From Quercus robur (Eukaryota; Streptophyta; Magnoliopsida; Fagales; Fagaceae), in contig NC_065538.1 of assembly GCF_932294415.1 (NCBI RefSeq), positions 23,895,957 through 23,959,956 of the forward strand: a stretch of 64,000 nucleotides of DNA, read 5' to 3'. Position 1 is the first letter of the stretch, and each line of letters starts with the position of its first letter. The notes under the pieces were generated by a model. It saw nothing but the letters and a program-made list of their open reading frames with translations. It ran no database searches and had not been told where the DNA came from. The position numbers were made by a program, and so were the translations under genes. Positions 25,690 through 37,272 of this stretch are shown one piece after another.

Positions 25690-26175
25690 GAAGAGGATAC
25701 CATACTGTACCGTATCGATATTGAAACTCTAACGTTTCGTACCAGTTTAAATATTGGCTGTACCGGCCATGTATTGACCGATTTTGGGCGTTTCGACCGG
25801 TACCGGTGTACCGGTTGGTATATAAAAAGCCTTTTTTATTTTTATTTTTAAAATTTTAAAGTTTTGTAATTTTCTAATTTTTGTAAGAGTAGAATGGTAA
25901 CTTATTTGTATTAACTTATTTGTTTTCTTAGTATGCAATGAACAATTAAGCTTTCTGTTTTTTATATTGTGTTTTTTTTTTTTTTTTTTTTTTTTTATCT
26001 TTTAGTTGATGTTAAAGTCTAAAACCATAAATTATTTGTTATGAATTGAGGTAATGTTTATATATATATATATATAGCGGTAAACTCGAAATGGTACAAC
26101 GATATTGACCAGTACCGAAATATATTATTTTACTAGCCAAATCGGTACAGTTTTTGACACGAGATTGACTCCCTT
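25690..26175. mobile_element. Probable TIR element with GTACCGG-rich ends
   Basis: Both halves carry ACTGTACCG-type sequence in opposite orientation: CATACTGTACCGTATCGATATT near 25700 and, on the other strand, AAACTGTACCGATTTGGC near 26150. The left side also has repeated CCGGTACCGGTGTACCGG. The centre is AT-rich with a T-run at 25972-25996 and an AT microsatellite near 26058. No clean target duplication was found, so the ends are approximate. Confidence 0.45.
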
Positions 26176-26599
26176 GCATCAAAGCCCTAGTTCCTCTAGG
26201 GAATTTCATATAATGGTCACTCTGTTGTCTTTAATAATTACAATCGCCTCAATTAATGGCACATAATTCCTCCTCATTAAAATAGGGAGAAGGCTAATGG
26301 ATCCATGGGAGAACATGCCTGACCCATGATAAAATCTATGATCGGGAAGAGAAAACTTTGAAGTGATCCATAGTCAAAATCATTATTTGGAGAAGTACAT
26401 GTTTGTAGAACTTCTAAACTAAGCTTTTCTTGTTTGTAATTTCAACATGTGGATCAAATAATTATAACATAAATGCAATTTAATGAGTTCATGCGTGATT
26501 CTTAGATTTTTTTTTTTTTTTTTTTTTTTTTGAGGGAAAAATTGATTCTTAGAATTGAATTGACATATATTATGAAATGCATGATCACATGAATTAAGA

Positions 26600-26700
26600 T
26601 ATGTTCACTTTCCATTCTCAAAAAAAAAAAAAAAAAAAAAGATATGTTCACTTTCCATTCTCAAAAAAAAAAAAAAAAAAAAGATATGTTCACTTTCACA
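26600..26700. repeat. Three tandem copies of a 43-bp unit with A-runs
   Basis: GATATGTTCACTTTCCATTCTC followed by about 20 A occurs twice in a row, and a third, shorter copy begins before the unit diverges. The A-runs suggest duplication by slippage or repeated retroposition; the copies are almost identical and therefore recent. Confidence 0.75.
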
Positions 26701-27225
26701 TGTGTGATGTTATGCACAATCATCCAATTCCCATAAGACAATTTCTCGGATGTCAAATGATGAATGGATTCAAGGTAGTTTTAGGATATGTTGAAAATAA
26801 TTATTCAAATCTTACCCGATGTTTGTGGATGAACCCATGTATGTTTCAATGATAATCATCCGTAATTAAGTTTTATGGTTGCATTCCGCCAGTTCTTGTA
26901 CCTATCCAAAATTTTTTCCATATGGACTAACATTTTTCTTATTGATTTTAGGTTTTAATTCATTATTCAATCTCATGCGTTATTTTTCTGATCTCGTTTA
27001 TATTATGTATGGTGTGGTGTTAAGGAATAATTTGTTTGATATAATGATGAAATTATAATTAGCCATCAATTCCTAACTAAGAGACAAATCTTCGGATTGA
27101 GCAAAAAAGGTACTTAACACCTTCTTATCTTGTCATGAATTCTTCATACTTAGATCGAAGGATTTAATTTAGTTCTTTTCCTTTGCAAATTTTTTTTTTT
27201 AATTAGTTTGAAACTGAGAATCAAA

Positions 27226-27256
<31 letters not shown>

Positions 27257-28500
27257 TTCTTTTAGATTGTAGCGTTTATTTTATTTAATAAAATATAATT
27301 TCATATGGTTTTATTGATTTTTTACTAAAAAAAATGAAGTGACAAGTCCATTTCACATTTCTCTATCTAGGAAATAAACATCATTAGTAGAACCTTCATT
27401 TCGAGACTCACTATGTAGGAGTATACCTTAAAATCTCAGTTCTCTCAGGTCGTGATTCTCATATCCATCAGGACCACGGCAGTACTGCTGTTGCAATGTC
27501 AAACCATCATTTATTTATGGCACATATGGTAGGAGCATGGTAAACAACTACAACGAGTCTCAATTATGACTAAATTGGTTATTTTAAGGTATAGCGTAGA
27601 TGCGACTAGTATTTTTCCTTAAGTCATTACAAATAAAATCAAAGCCTTACCTAATTACCCTTTGTGGGTTTGGAAACACTATCCCACAACATGAGTCTTG
27701 CGAGGATGTCTAAGATTTAAGTGAGGGTGACTGTGATACCTCATATATGATTGGAAATTGAATTGAATTGAATTATTTAATTGTGTGTTATGTGGGTGTC
27801 TGTTGAATGCCACATTGGCATATATTAGGTTGATTTGAGCTTTATAAACAAATATAAAAAGCCTCAATTTATGATTAGGCTAATCCTTTTAGGGTATAGC
27901 GCAAATGTGATCAATGTTTTTCTTTTGATAGTCATACTAGGTGTTATTTCAACTCTTTATATTGATATTTGTAGTGCATTTTATTGTGATCACTCTATCT
28001 TTCTTATATGTGATCGATCTAAATGAAAATATATTCTTGTAAGAGTTCCTTCATTGACTTGCTTTTACTACGATTGTTTGAATCTCAGTTCACAACAAGT
28101 TTATCAGCCTGAGAATCATTAATATACTCTTCATCTTTATGTTTGATAGTAGAGCACTAATCACGTCTTCGAGTTCTAGGGACTCCTACCCATACATCAA
28201 TGTAGTATTGCTTTCTCTTTCTCCTCAATCTTTACCTCTGACCTTGACAATTGGGTATTCAACACGTTAAACACGTTGAGGTGCTTTGATAAGTCTAAAC
28301 CTTCCTTAATCTATAAGCCATAATATGTACATCTTGTTTGTCATATTCTTTCTCATATAGAGACTTTCTATTTTTTTTTTTTTCTAGATATGCTCTATCC
28401 ATTGCTTCTAGGATGCAGTGAATGACCTCATCAGCTAGGTTGGGATAAATTGTACTAACTACCTTTACCTTATATATCTTTGATGGGTTAGGTCAACCTA
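26701..28500. other. AT-rich gene-free DNA
   Basis: No coding frame, splice pattern or RNA gene is visible. It contains an AT microsatellite at about 27230-27256. Confidence 0.6.
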
Positions 28501-28512
28501 GTATAAAAGTAA

Positions 28513-28695
28513 GAGTAATGCTAGAGATACAAACTTTTTCACAATTTTTTTTATAAACTGTTGATGCAGTGAGTGATTATTAGTAAATGAAAAAGTGATG
28601 TTAATGGTGGGTTTAGATGAAAACTAGCTAAAGGTTGGCTATATCAATAGTTTGTAAAAATATTGTAAAATAATTTGTGACTGTAGCATTTCTCT
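28513..28695. mobile_element. hAT-type MITE with 8-bp target-site duplication
   Basis: This 183-bp element starts GAGTAATGCTAGAGATAC and ends, read from the other strand, AGAGAAATGCTACAGTCAC. The similarity of the arms continues inward (CACAATTTTTTTTATAAACT against TACAATATTTTTACAAACT). AAAAGTAA occurs directly on both sides (28505-28512 and 28696-28703). An 8-bp duplication with short imperfect TIRs fits the hAT superfamily. Confidence 0.75.
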
Positions 28696-28904
28696 AAAAG
28701 TAAAAAATTTCAACATACTTTCTAAACTCTATTTTTCTTTACTTATTTCTTTCAATACAAATAAAATAACAAAGGAAAAACTCAAAGATAAAAATTTGAA
28801 TAAAATCTAAATCTTTAAGTTTATAGTCCGATAATTAATTCTAATAGTCTACCTATACATGAAATAAAACATAAAATAAAGCTAAAAAACTTGCAGGCAT
28901 TATT

Positions 28905-29238
28905 TGCTCTTCTTTATAATCTTTCCTCAGATTATTGTAACTATTGAATTATAAAATACAAAAAAGAAATACTAGAGGATGCCCTAAATAAATGTTTAAA
29001 AGTAATTTTTAGAATTTTGGATTGAAATATTTGGAAATTCCAATATATATATATTTATTTATTGTTAATAATCTCTTCTTTATGATCTTTCCCCATATTA
29101 TTGTAACTATTGAATTATTAAAAAAAGAAAGAAATACCAGGGACGCCCTAAGTAAATGTTTAAAAGTAATTTTTAGAATTTTGCATTGGAACATTTGGAA
29201 ATTTCAATATATATATTTATTGTTAATAATTTTTTTTT
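28905..29238. repeat. Tandem duplication, about 165-bp unit
   Basis: Two neighbouring copies share TATTGTAACTATTGAATTAT, then AAATGTTTAAAAGTAATTTT and ATATTTATTGTTAATAAT in the same order. Indels at the A and AT runs make the copies differ slightly in length. No gene is present. Confidence 0.75.
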
Positions 29239-29469
29239 TTTTACAAGACAAAAAATCTACTTTAGCCTAATCTAAGTGTATATATGTGTGAAACTCTCTC
29301 TTAAAGGCTTGGACCTCGTCCCTTGGCTCCCACACCTCATAAGCACTTATACTTGTAGAGTGACTATCGCATCAAGGGTGCGTGGTGGTATTAATAATTT
29401 GAAAGTTACAATAATAGGAGAGAGGACATTTGAACCATTGTTCTCCTTATAAAGGAGATAATATGATGA

Positions 29470-29475
<6 letters not shown>

Positions 29476-29532
<57 letters not shown>
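29476..29532. repeat. ATT microsatellite
   Basis: About 19 near-perfect ATT repeats. The element at 29533 begins exactly where the run ends. Confidence 0.95.
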
Positions 29533-30616
29533 CATGAGTGGCGTTACATTAAGGCCAGGGGGTTCAAATGAACCCCCTCCCTGGCCTAAACAAAATTTTT
29601 ATATAGATTTTTAAATTTTTTTTCATTTTAACCCCCTAAAATAAAAGTTTGAACACCCTAATCCTAAATTTTGTTTGAACCCAATTAAAAAAAGCTTGAA
29701 GCTTAAATATGATCATCTTAATTTTAATTTCACAATATTTTTACAATAATATGAGGCAAGTTATAACTGCTTTTTATCTGAATCTACAACTAACAATATA
29801 TTTTTTTAATCTACCTTTAACAGTTGGTCATCTAGATTTTGTTGTGAAATTTTTTTGAAAGTATTGTGTTAGTTCCAAAAATTTTGCTAATTCTTAAAAA
29901 AAAAAAAAAGAATATTCTTTCCAGGATTCTGGCTTACTTTGTAGTTGACAATGAAATGAAGTTGTTTTTCTTTGTACTTTTCTTCTTCATTAACAAAAAA
30001 ATTACATCACTGTTACAACCAACAAATCTGTACAAATTTGTATTTATATTTGTAATTTTTTTCCTCATTCTCTCTTTCTCACTTTCTCCCTTCTATTTTT
30101 TTTTTAAAGTTTTTGTTTCTATCTCCAATTCCAAGAAAGTGACTATGTCTATGTGTATGGTTAAGAAGTGATCCACTTTAAAAGCAATAACTTATATCAA
30201 TTACTATTTTTTTTTCTTAGTTTCACATTTACTCCTAGTCTTACTCCTAAGTGTGTTACTAGTCTTCTCCTTCTTTATCATATATTTTTATATAATTGAT
30301 ATTACATATAAATATAATAAGTTATTATTAATTTGACAAAAATGTTTGATTAGTAATTTAATTATATTAGTTTATGCATTCAATAGTTGTTGTCTTACCT
30401 ATTTTATAATGGTTTTAAACTATTGTATAATATAGTTGTATTGTATACTAAATTGTATTTAGAATATTATTTTAGAATATTGTGTATAATATGGAAGTTG
30501 TATCTATAGAAAGAAAGATTAATCATTTAATTTTTTACTCGCCCATTATGACAAATGACAAATTCCTAATTTTGCCATTACTGACCTTCCTAGAAAAAAT
30601 GCTGGAGCTACCACTG
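29533..30616. mobile_element. hAT-like non-autonomous element, 1.1 kb
   Basis: The left end CATGAGTGGCGTTAC and the right end read on the other strand, CAGTGGTAGCTCCAGC, are similar. ATTATTAT stands directly on both sides (29525-29532 and 30617-30624), an 8-bp target duplication. The left copy lies in the ATT microsatellite, which weakens it as evidence. The interior is AT-rich with no transposase frame. Confidence 0.55.
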
Positions 30617-30624
30617 ATTATTAT

Positions 30625-31149
30625 TTAAATAATTTGATAGTTGATGGAAGAAATTTGATTTGAAAATATCAAGAAGAGTCAATTAAACTACAAATTTTTT
30701 TGCATTTTTCAAAGCTTTTACTTTTAAAGATAATCACCTTCATTTTCGCAAGGTCAAGTAGTTGCAAGAGATGTGTTTCATTCCCACCTTTTGGTTAATT
30801 ATGTATGGTAGCCGCTATCTTAATTAATTATATTAAGTATTTCATTTTCATCGATCCTCCAATTTCAGAGAAGTTTTTTCTTAAGAAAAAAACACAAGAA
30901 AAAAGAAGTCAACCACAGTGTTGAGTTTTTTTACTGGATTTTATATTGCTTCCACGTTTTGTATTTGCCCGTATACCTCAAAATGCAACCTAAACAGGCA
31001 AACACGAAGAAGCAAACTAATAAGTCTAAAATCGATGCAAATGATGGAAATAACCTGGTTTGATAACTTGATCAAGTCAAGTCCCTCCCTCCCACTAGGC
31101 TCATTAGTTACTGGAAATTGAAGCCCATGATAATTAGTTAAGAAGTTTA
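30625..31149. other. AT-rich gene-free DNA
   Basis: No gene or clear repeat structure is visible between the hAT-like element and the LTR relic. Confidence 0.5.
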
Positions 31150-31461
31150 TGTTAAAGTTGTTGTATGAATATATTTAGAGTTTGTATGTGAGCATATGCT
31201 ACAAGTCGTTCATGTATATATTAGGTTAGACTACAAGTAGTTTTTCTGTATGGTTGATTTAGAGGATGAGGACAGCTGTCAATTAGTTAGTTTTTCTGTT
31301 TTACTTTTCCCGCCTCTACTCTGTGTATATAAGAGGCGGAGTTTGATTATTGTACATAACACACTTACTCGAAATACATACACAAAAGATTTTTCTCTCT
31401 TTCATTGAAGAATAGTATTCGCCATTGATGAGATTTCATGTGTTTGTATGGATTTCAACAA
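31150..31461 (+). mobile_element. Probable solo LTR of a Copia-type element (fossil)
   Basis: About 312 bp bounded by TGTTAAAGTTG and GGATTTCAACA (TG...CA). It contains a TATA box in GTGTATATAAGAGGCGG and a leader-like stretch ending in CTCTCTTTCATTGAAG, as in plant LTRs. No internal region follows and I found no matching target duplication, so the ends are tentative. Confidence 0.5.
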
Positions 31462-32286
31462 ATATTGTGTGTGATGATTGAATGATGAGCCAAAAACCAT
31501 TGTTTGTTTTTGCTATGACACTTTTTTTCTCACTATATTAATAAGAAGAAAAAATAAGAGTGAATAAAGCCTATTAAATGTGATGAATCAATAAATTATA
31601 GATGACACATACGCATTACGAGTCGTGCAGAACTTACATAAGGGGAAATGCTTTTCTTGAGAAAAAAACTTATACAAAATTTCAATTCAAAATAATGTTA
31701 ATTTTTTTAAAAAAAAAAATATTTAAGACAAATGTTACACATAGCCCTATATATCTTCCATTTATTTGATGGAATCATTCATCACATCATTTTTGTCAGT
31801 AACTTGTTTATTAGTTTTTTCTGTCTACCATATCAAATTGATTCCACATGTGCTTATTTTCTGAATTTTGGTATCCAGATGGTCCTAGCCCTCAAAATAT
31901 CAGGACCATTTTCAAGATGGAGCAAGTGATCAAACTCAATCCCTTCATCCTCTGTAGAGTGATTGCTGGTGCCATCTCTGTTGATTGCAGTTAAGGACTG
32001 TAGCGTGCAATCTTTCCCACACTCCTTCCGGAACTCCAAAGTCACGACAGAAAGTTTGTGACTTAAAGATTGAGCGAGGAGCACTCTAAAGACAGCACCA
32101 TTTTCCATTGTCAATAGAGACATTGAGACCATATGAAGAAGGAGATTTGTAATTGCATATTATTGAGCAGTAAAGCATTGCATACTCTCCTGGCTTAAAA
32201 TAAAATAATTAAATTAAAGAAACAAAAGTAACTTTTTAGTTCAGCAAATATCCTTGACTTATTTGTTATACATTTTTCCAGCTTTA

Positions 32287-32486
32287 GGGTCCGTTTGGAA
32301 ATAGGTTATTTAGCTGAAACTGAAAACTTTTTGCTGAAAATACAGTAGATAAAGTTAAAAGTTAGTTGGAATAGTATAATGGGACCCATGAATAGTACCA
32401 AAAAGTGTAATGGGACCAATGAATAGTAGTAAAAATAAGCTGAATAGTAAAATAAGCTGTCAAATATAATTTATCCAAACATAACC
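32287..32486. mobile_element. 200-bp MITE with TTA target duplication
   Basis: The left end GGGTCCGTTTGGAAAT and the right end on the other strand, GGTTATGTTTGGATAA, form imperfect TIRs. TTA flanks both ends (32284-32286 and 32487-32489). The interior has ATGGGACCCATGAATAGTA-type repeats. The 3-bp TTA duplication fits PIF/Harbinger-like MITEs. It sits in the last intron of the FATB relic. Confidence 0.65.
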
Positions 32487-33109
32487 TTAGTGTATATTTC
32501 TAAAATATTATGTCATAGAATTTTTTCTTTTCCAAAGAATGAGATTATAAATATTAGGACTATGCTTATTAATTATTATACACAAACTATTTTACACTCC
32601 CTAAAAAACAATTAAAATCCTGACTTGAAGTTATAATTTCCAAATTAGAAGTCGTGACTTTAAGTCATAGTTTTAGTGGTTATTTGGCTGTGTAAAACAA
32701 TGTGTATGTACAACAAGTATTACCCTAAATATAAATCTTGTTGATATTCACATGTGACTGTTGTTAGCCTAGCCTTACATTGGATACTAATGATAAGAAT
32801 GAGTTGTTAATATTACATAATTAGGTCCAAATCAATTGATTTAAGCTTTAAGTTACTTGACATCCTTTTTTATTATATGAAGCCCTAGATAGGAGTCTCC
32901 CCAACCCAAGATGCTTTTTCCCTTACAAATCTAGAATGACCAACTTCAATGAACATCACAATGGTGTAATTAATCATTAAGTTTTAGTCTTCTTTTTGGT
33001 GGCAGCTGATCTTTGAGTTAATGTTTGATGTAGCATGTATTGTTATTCATGCTTGGGATAAATTGATGCATTTTTTTTTTGTCACTGAAATGGTCAGATT
33101 TTTTGTGTA

Positions 33110-33600
33110 ATTACGTGGGAAAGATCCACATCTCCTCTATCTCTAATTTTTGTATTAAGATGCAGAGTTAGATGAATTTATTTACTCTCTTATTTTCTCT
33201 GTAACTTATTGTTGGGTTTTGTCGAATCTAGTTATATTTGATCTGGATTATGACCTAATTCGATATAAAAGTGTTACGGCTTTTAATGAGATTTTTTCTG
33301 AAGTTTAGTCCATGGAGTGGAGGCTTGGACTAATAAGTTTTTGGCTTGTTTGTAGGTCATGGTGAATCCTGTGTGCAGGATATAGAAAAAACTATTGTTT
33401 TGGAGATTAGGGTATGGTGTTATTTTGAGAGAGAAAATTGTATTGCTGAATCTTGTATTTTTTTCCCTTTGCATAGTGAAATCTCTGCAATTCCGTGGAC
33501 GTAGACAAATTGCCGAACTATGTAAAATTGTCTTGTGTAATTGTTTTATTTGGTGCATATTTTTTCTTTATTTTTGCATCTCACAGATCTAGGAATTTCA
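33110..33600 (+). mobile_element. Copia-type LTR fragment (fossil)
   Basis: The stretch with GCAATTCCGTGGACGTAGAC and AAATTGCCGAACTATGTAAA is of the kind found in the downstream part of many plant Copia LTRs. No internal domains, second LTR or target duplication are recognisable. It lies in the FATB relic, in the intron before the last exon. Confidence 0.5.
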
Positions 33601-35716
33601 TGTGTATTCCCTACGCTTATTATTATTTTTTTCATTAAAAGAAAAAGAACAAGTCATAGCTCTACTGAAGCTCTGATTGTGGATGAGCATTAAAGACTGT
33701 CTTCTAGATATAAATTCAGCCCATGTCATAATAGGTGTGGAGGTTGTTTTTTGTTTATGTTTTCCTCAAAAATTAAAATTGTAGAGTTAAGATGGAAATA
33801 AGATTATTAACAGAAATATGTACCCACAACAAGTGATGATTAAATTGTGCAAAACATACATACTTAAGAGCCTAGCACAAAAAAGCAAGAAGAAAAGTGA
33901 ATATGCACAGCAGTTGTACCTACCTCAAGAATCCAGCTAATGTATTTTACAAGGTTCACATGCTGATTGATATCCAAATCATTCCATAAAGGCTGCAAAT
34001 GTCAGGAACATTAAGGTGAGTTGTTTAAAGTAGGTATGGAGTGATTGCTTCAACAAATGCAAAAACCAGTGGATGTTGTTGTAACCTTCACATATATTTC
34101 CAAGTTTTAAGAACTTACTGCTAAACCTGTTCGGACATTATCTGCTGTATCAACATCAAATTGCAGGAGTTTTTCCTTGTCCACATTGATAATAGCGTCA
34201 CAATTCATACCGTGAGGCTCAATCTCTGCCCATACTTCCTTTACGAAAGATGATTTTATTGTCTTCTTATTAATCATCATATGCAGGCTACATACAGATA
34301 CAGCCAACAGAAAACAACCACCATATGTTATGGAATCCACAAGTCCAATGACATGGAAAAATTTCAATTTTTTTAGAACTTTTAAAGTGACATAATATAA
34401 TTTATATTAATAAAATTGGTGTTAGTGGTGAGTTCATATAAATTAAATGATATTCACCACTTACAAATTACCACTTCAGCAAATTGTAAAAGAAAAAAAA
34501 AAGATTTTTATTTATTATTGTTTTGCGTGTGTGTGTGTTTCTAGCATTGGTCTTATGAAAAGCTCTAGCAAAATACTATAATACCAATGAATAAGAAGAA
34601 TCAAACTTCAAAAAGTTAGAGATTTCAAAACCAAGTCAATTGTATTATTCTAGTCTAAATTTATAGTACTGGAAATTCTAATCCTATTTGTATAAGCAAT
34701 CCTAAGTTTCTAACTATGCTACAAGTTTTACATAAGGTAATCTAGGATAGCATATGGTTAGTATACTATATATATACTTTTCAATAAGTTTCTTGTAACA
34801 CATGGGCCTCAAAAATCAAGAATTCGTTATAGGCTTTCTATTAGATATAAACTAATTTTAAGGCTGAATTACATTAATTTCTTGTGTTTATTCTAACATG
34901 GTATTATGGAGTTATATCTTGCATTTTCTAGCATAATATCAAAGTCATCTCATTTGTACTAATTAATATGATATGTGAGCAAGGCTCCTGTGGCTTCTAA
35001 TAATGATGAAGGCCTTAGTTCGCCCATTTTTATCATTTTGTCAACTACTCTTAAAGGACTTAAATCTTGACTTATTCCTTGTTGTGGGCAGTGTCTTGAC
35101 AAATTTATATGGATCTTCGCGCGTCCTTCTCATATATGATTTTTTTAAAAGCAAAATGATCTTCACATATGTATCTTTCTTCTCTTCTCATCTTTCCTTC
35201 TGATCATGTTATAACACATAAAGGTGTTTTTTTTTTTGGGTTCCGACTTATTCCCTTCTCTACATCTTTCAATATATTGCGATGCCTTTATTGTAAGTTT
35301 GTAACACATAGAGCCTTTTTTTGGGAGAAGCTAACACATAGCTAGTGCTTAATAATAAAAATATATCCCTTGGGGGCATTTCATCATGGATGTAAACTTG
35401 TAAAGCCGAAGTGCCGAACTACGTTAATCATTTACTCTCTCCTCCTGCTCGATCGCATTCTTTCAAATATTTTCTTATTCTAAGCTATGTCAATTATTTA
35501 TTTTTTATAGCATGCACATTTGACACTCAAAAGTTTGATAAGTAAATTGCATGACAGGAAGAAAATTAGCCAATTTATGGACAAAAAAAGTCTACGTACC
35601 TCGTTGCTCGAACAAGAGTTTCGCCAGAATTGTAACCACGGACAATCCGGTCACATTTCAGGGTCTTTCCTGACGAAGAACAATTCATCCTAGTGTCCAC
35701 TTGAACAACATCAGCC

Positions 35717-36433
35717 CTTCAAAGAAGAGAAAACAATGTCACTGCATGTCGGAGGAGGATATATATATGACTTTGAGATCGATTCCAAAGTGCACAATTA
35801 TTGCAAAAGATATATATACTATATATATATGCTCTACGGATTCAAGAATCTTTCATAAATCTTTATTTTAAACTGTTTTTTTCTTTCTTTTTTTCCATCT
35901 TCATTTTCAATATTTGCTACTAATAAAGAACTATATATTCCCATTATATAGCTAGGACCCCTAGCCTTCGACTTGGGACAAGCTAAAGGCTTCAGCAACA
36001 TACTTTTTTTGCTTATAAGAATATAATGTTAGCATAGTCTTTTGTCAATCCTATGACAAGAATATGTTATCAAGATAATTAAAGAGATTTTTTTTTCTTT
36101 TTTTTTTTTGAGAAAGAAGATAATTAAAGAGCTAAGAACATATATTATGTTTAAATCAAAGAATTTAATTCACGTAACTCCAAGTTAAAAAACAGGAATA
36201 TGTAAACTAATAAATAAAAGATAAGGTGATGGAATTTAAGAGAAGAAATATATAAACGAAGGTTTTTTTTTTTTTTTTTGGAGAAACAAATGTGAATGAA
36301 GGTTTAGGTTTAATACGAAACCTTGGTACTTTTGGATACCATAGTCATATTTTCATTTTGAACCATGAATAAAATGTCAAAGACAAACTCTTCAAAAAAA
36401 TAAAAAATGTCAAAGACAAAAGTAAAATAATTT

Positions 36434-36478
<45 letters not shown>

Positions 36479-36732
36479 ATAATAGCATTTTTCTTCTTCT
36501 AAATGATTGCATTTGTTTAGTCTAGCGAATATTTTCTTACCTTTCTCTTAGGGGAAAAAAAATAAAAACAACTAGTGAAGATGACAACACATTGATTTCA
36601 ACATATGACTTTAATGTAATTGATGAAATTAGTGAGAATTTTAATAATTTTTTGGAATTAATAAAATCTGTACTAAATTATAAATTAAACCTTTAAAGTT
36701 TGGGGCAATTTTGATTTGGCCCCTAACATTAC

Positions 36733-36774
<42 letters not shown>

Positions 36775-36956
36775 TAATAGGCAAAACTGAGAAAATTCAA
36801 TTAGATTTCAAATTGGACTTCAATTAGAGTCTAATTTTGCATCATGTGTCTCATCTAATCCAAGCTTTTAAATTTTTGTTCAAAGTGAGTTAATTTAGTA
36901 TAAAAAACGAGGAGTCTAATATAAATAAACCTAGGTAATATATATATATATATATA
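35717..36956. other. AT-rich DNA upstream of the FATB relic
   Basis: No thioesterase exon is visible here. It contains a T-run at 36260-36279, a GA microsatellite at 36435-36475 and adjoining CT and TA microsatellites near 36732-36775. Confidence 0.5.
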
Positions 36957-37272
36957 TGTTGTGAAATGATAGAAATAGATAAAACAAAGTAAGAAGAAAA
37001 CAATAAGTATATATTGATAAACTCTTGTATTCAAGTGGTCATCCACAATTCTTTTGATATCTCTTAGATGTGTACAATAATAGTAAAGCAATCCCACATA
37101 TATATAAGACCTTAGAATGCTTGTAGAGTTTATATGATAATGTTGTAATAATGAGTACAATTATAGATATACATCTCCTTTATAGGCTTTACACATTTCA
37201 GCCTTTACACATCCCAAATAACCTTTTCATTGCCCAAATTTTACACATTCCAATCAGACTTTATTTCTAACA
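36957..37272 (-). repeat. 3' LTR of the Copia element
   Basis: 316 bp, TGTTGTGAAATG to TTTCTAACA on the plus strand, the same length as its partner. A purine-rich tract adjoins it on the inner side (read AAGGGGGAG on the minus strand). Confidence 0.93.

Larger units (their letters stand above)
31854..35716 (-). pseudogene. FATB: FATB acyl-ACP thioesterase, 3' half only, broken
   Basis: Plastid FATB releases saturated fatty acids from acyl carrier protein. Four minus-strand exons align in order with the C-terminal half of the family: 35716-35600 (ADVVQVDT, GYNSGETLVRAT), 34287-34119 (MMINKKT, AEIEPHGMN, DTADNVRTGLA), 33992-33924 (DLDINQHVNLVKYIGWILE) and 32085-31854 (VVTLEFRKECGKDCTLQSLT, HLLHLENGPDILRART). 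The catalytic Asn and His of NQHVN and the Cys of RKECG are kept. In the last exon, splicing at the expected AG gives SAPRSIFKS and then shifts frame: about 2 bp seem missing between the serine and the HKLSVV block. No exon for the plastid leader or the first hot-dog half is visible upstream to 36956 or beyond the Copia element. A short unknown splice site could restore the frame, but the missing 5' half still argues for a dead fragment. Confidence 0.85.

Noticed and set aside
31462-31853. Full LTR element joining the LTR-like block at 31150 with the one at 33110
   Set aside because: The two blocks differ in sequence and no internal domains lie between them, only the last FATB-like exon and a MITE.
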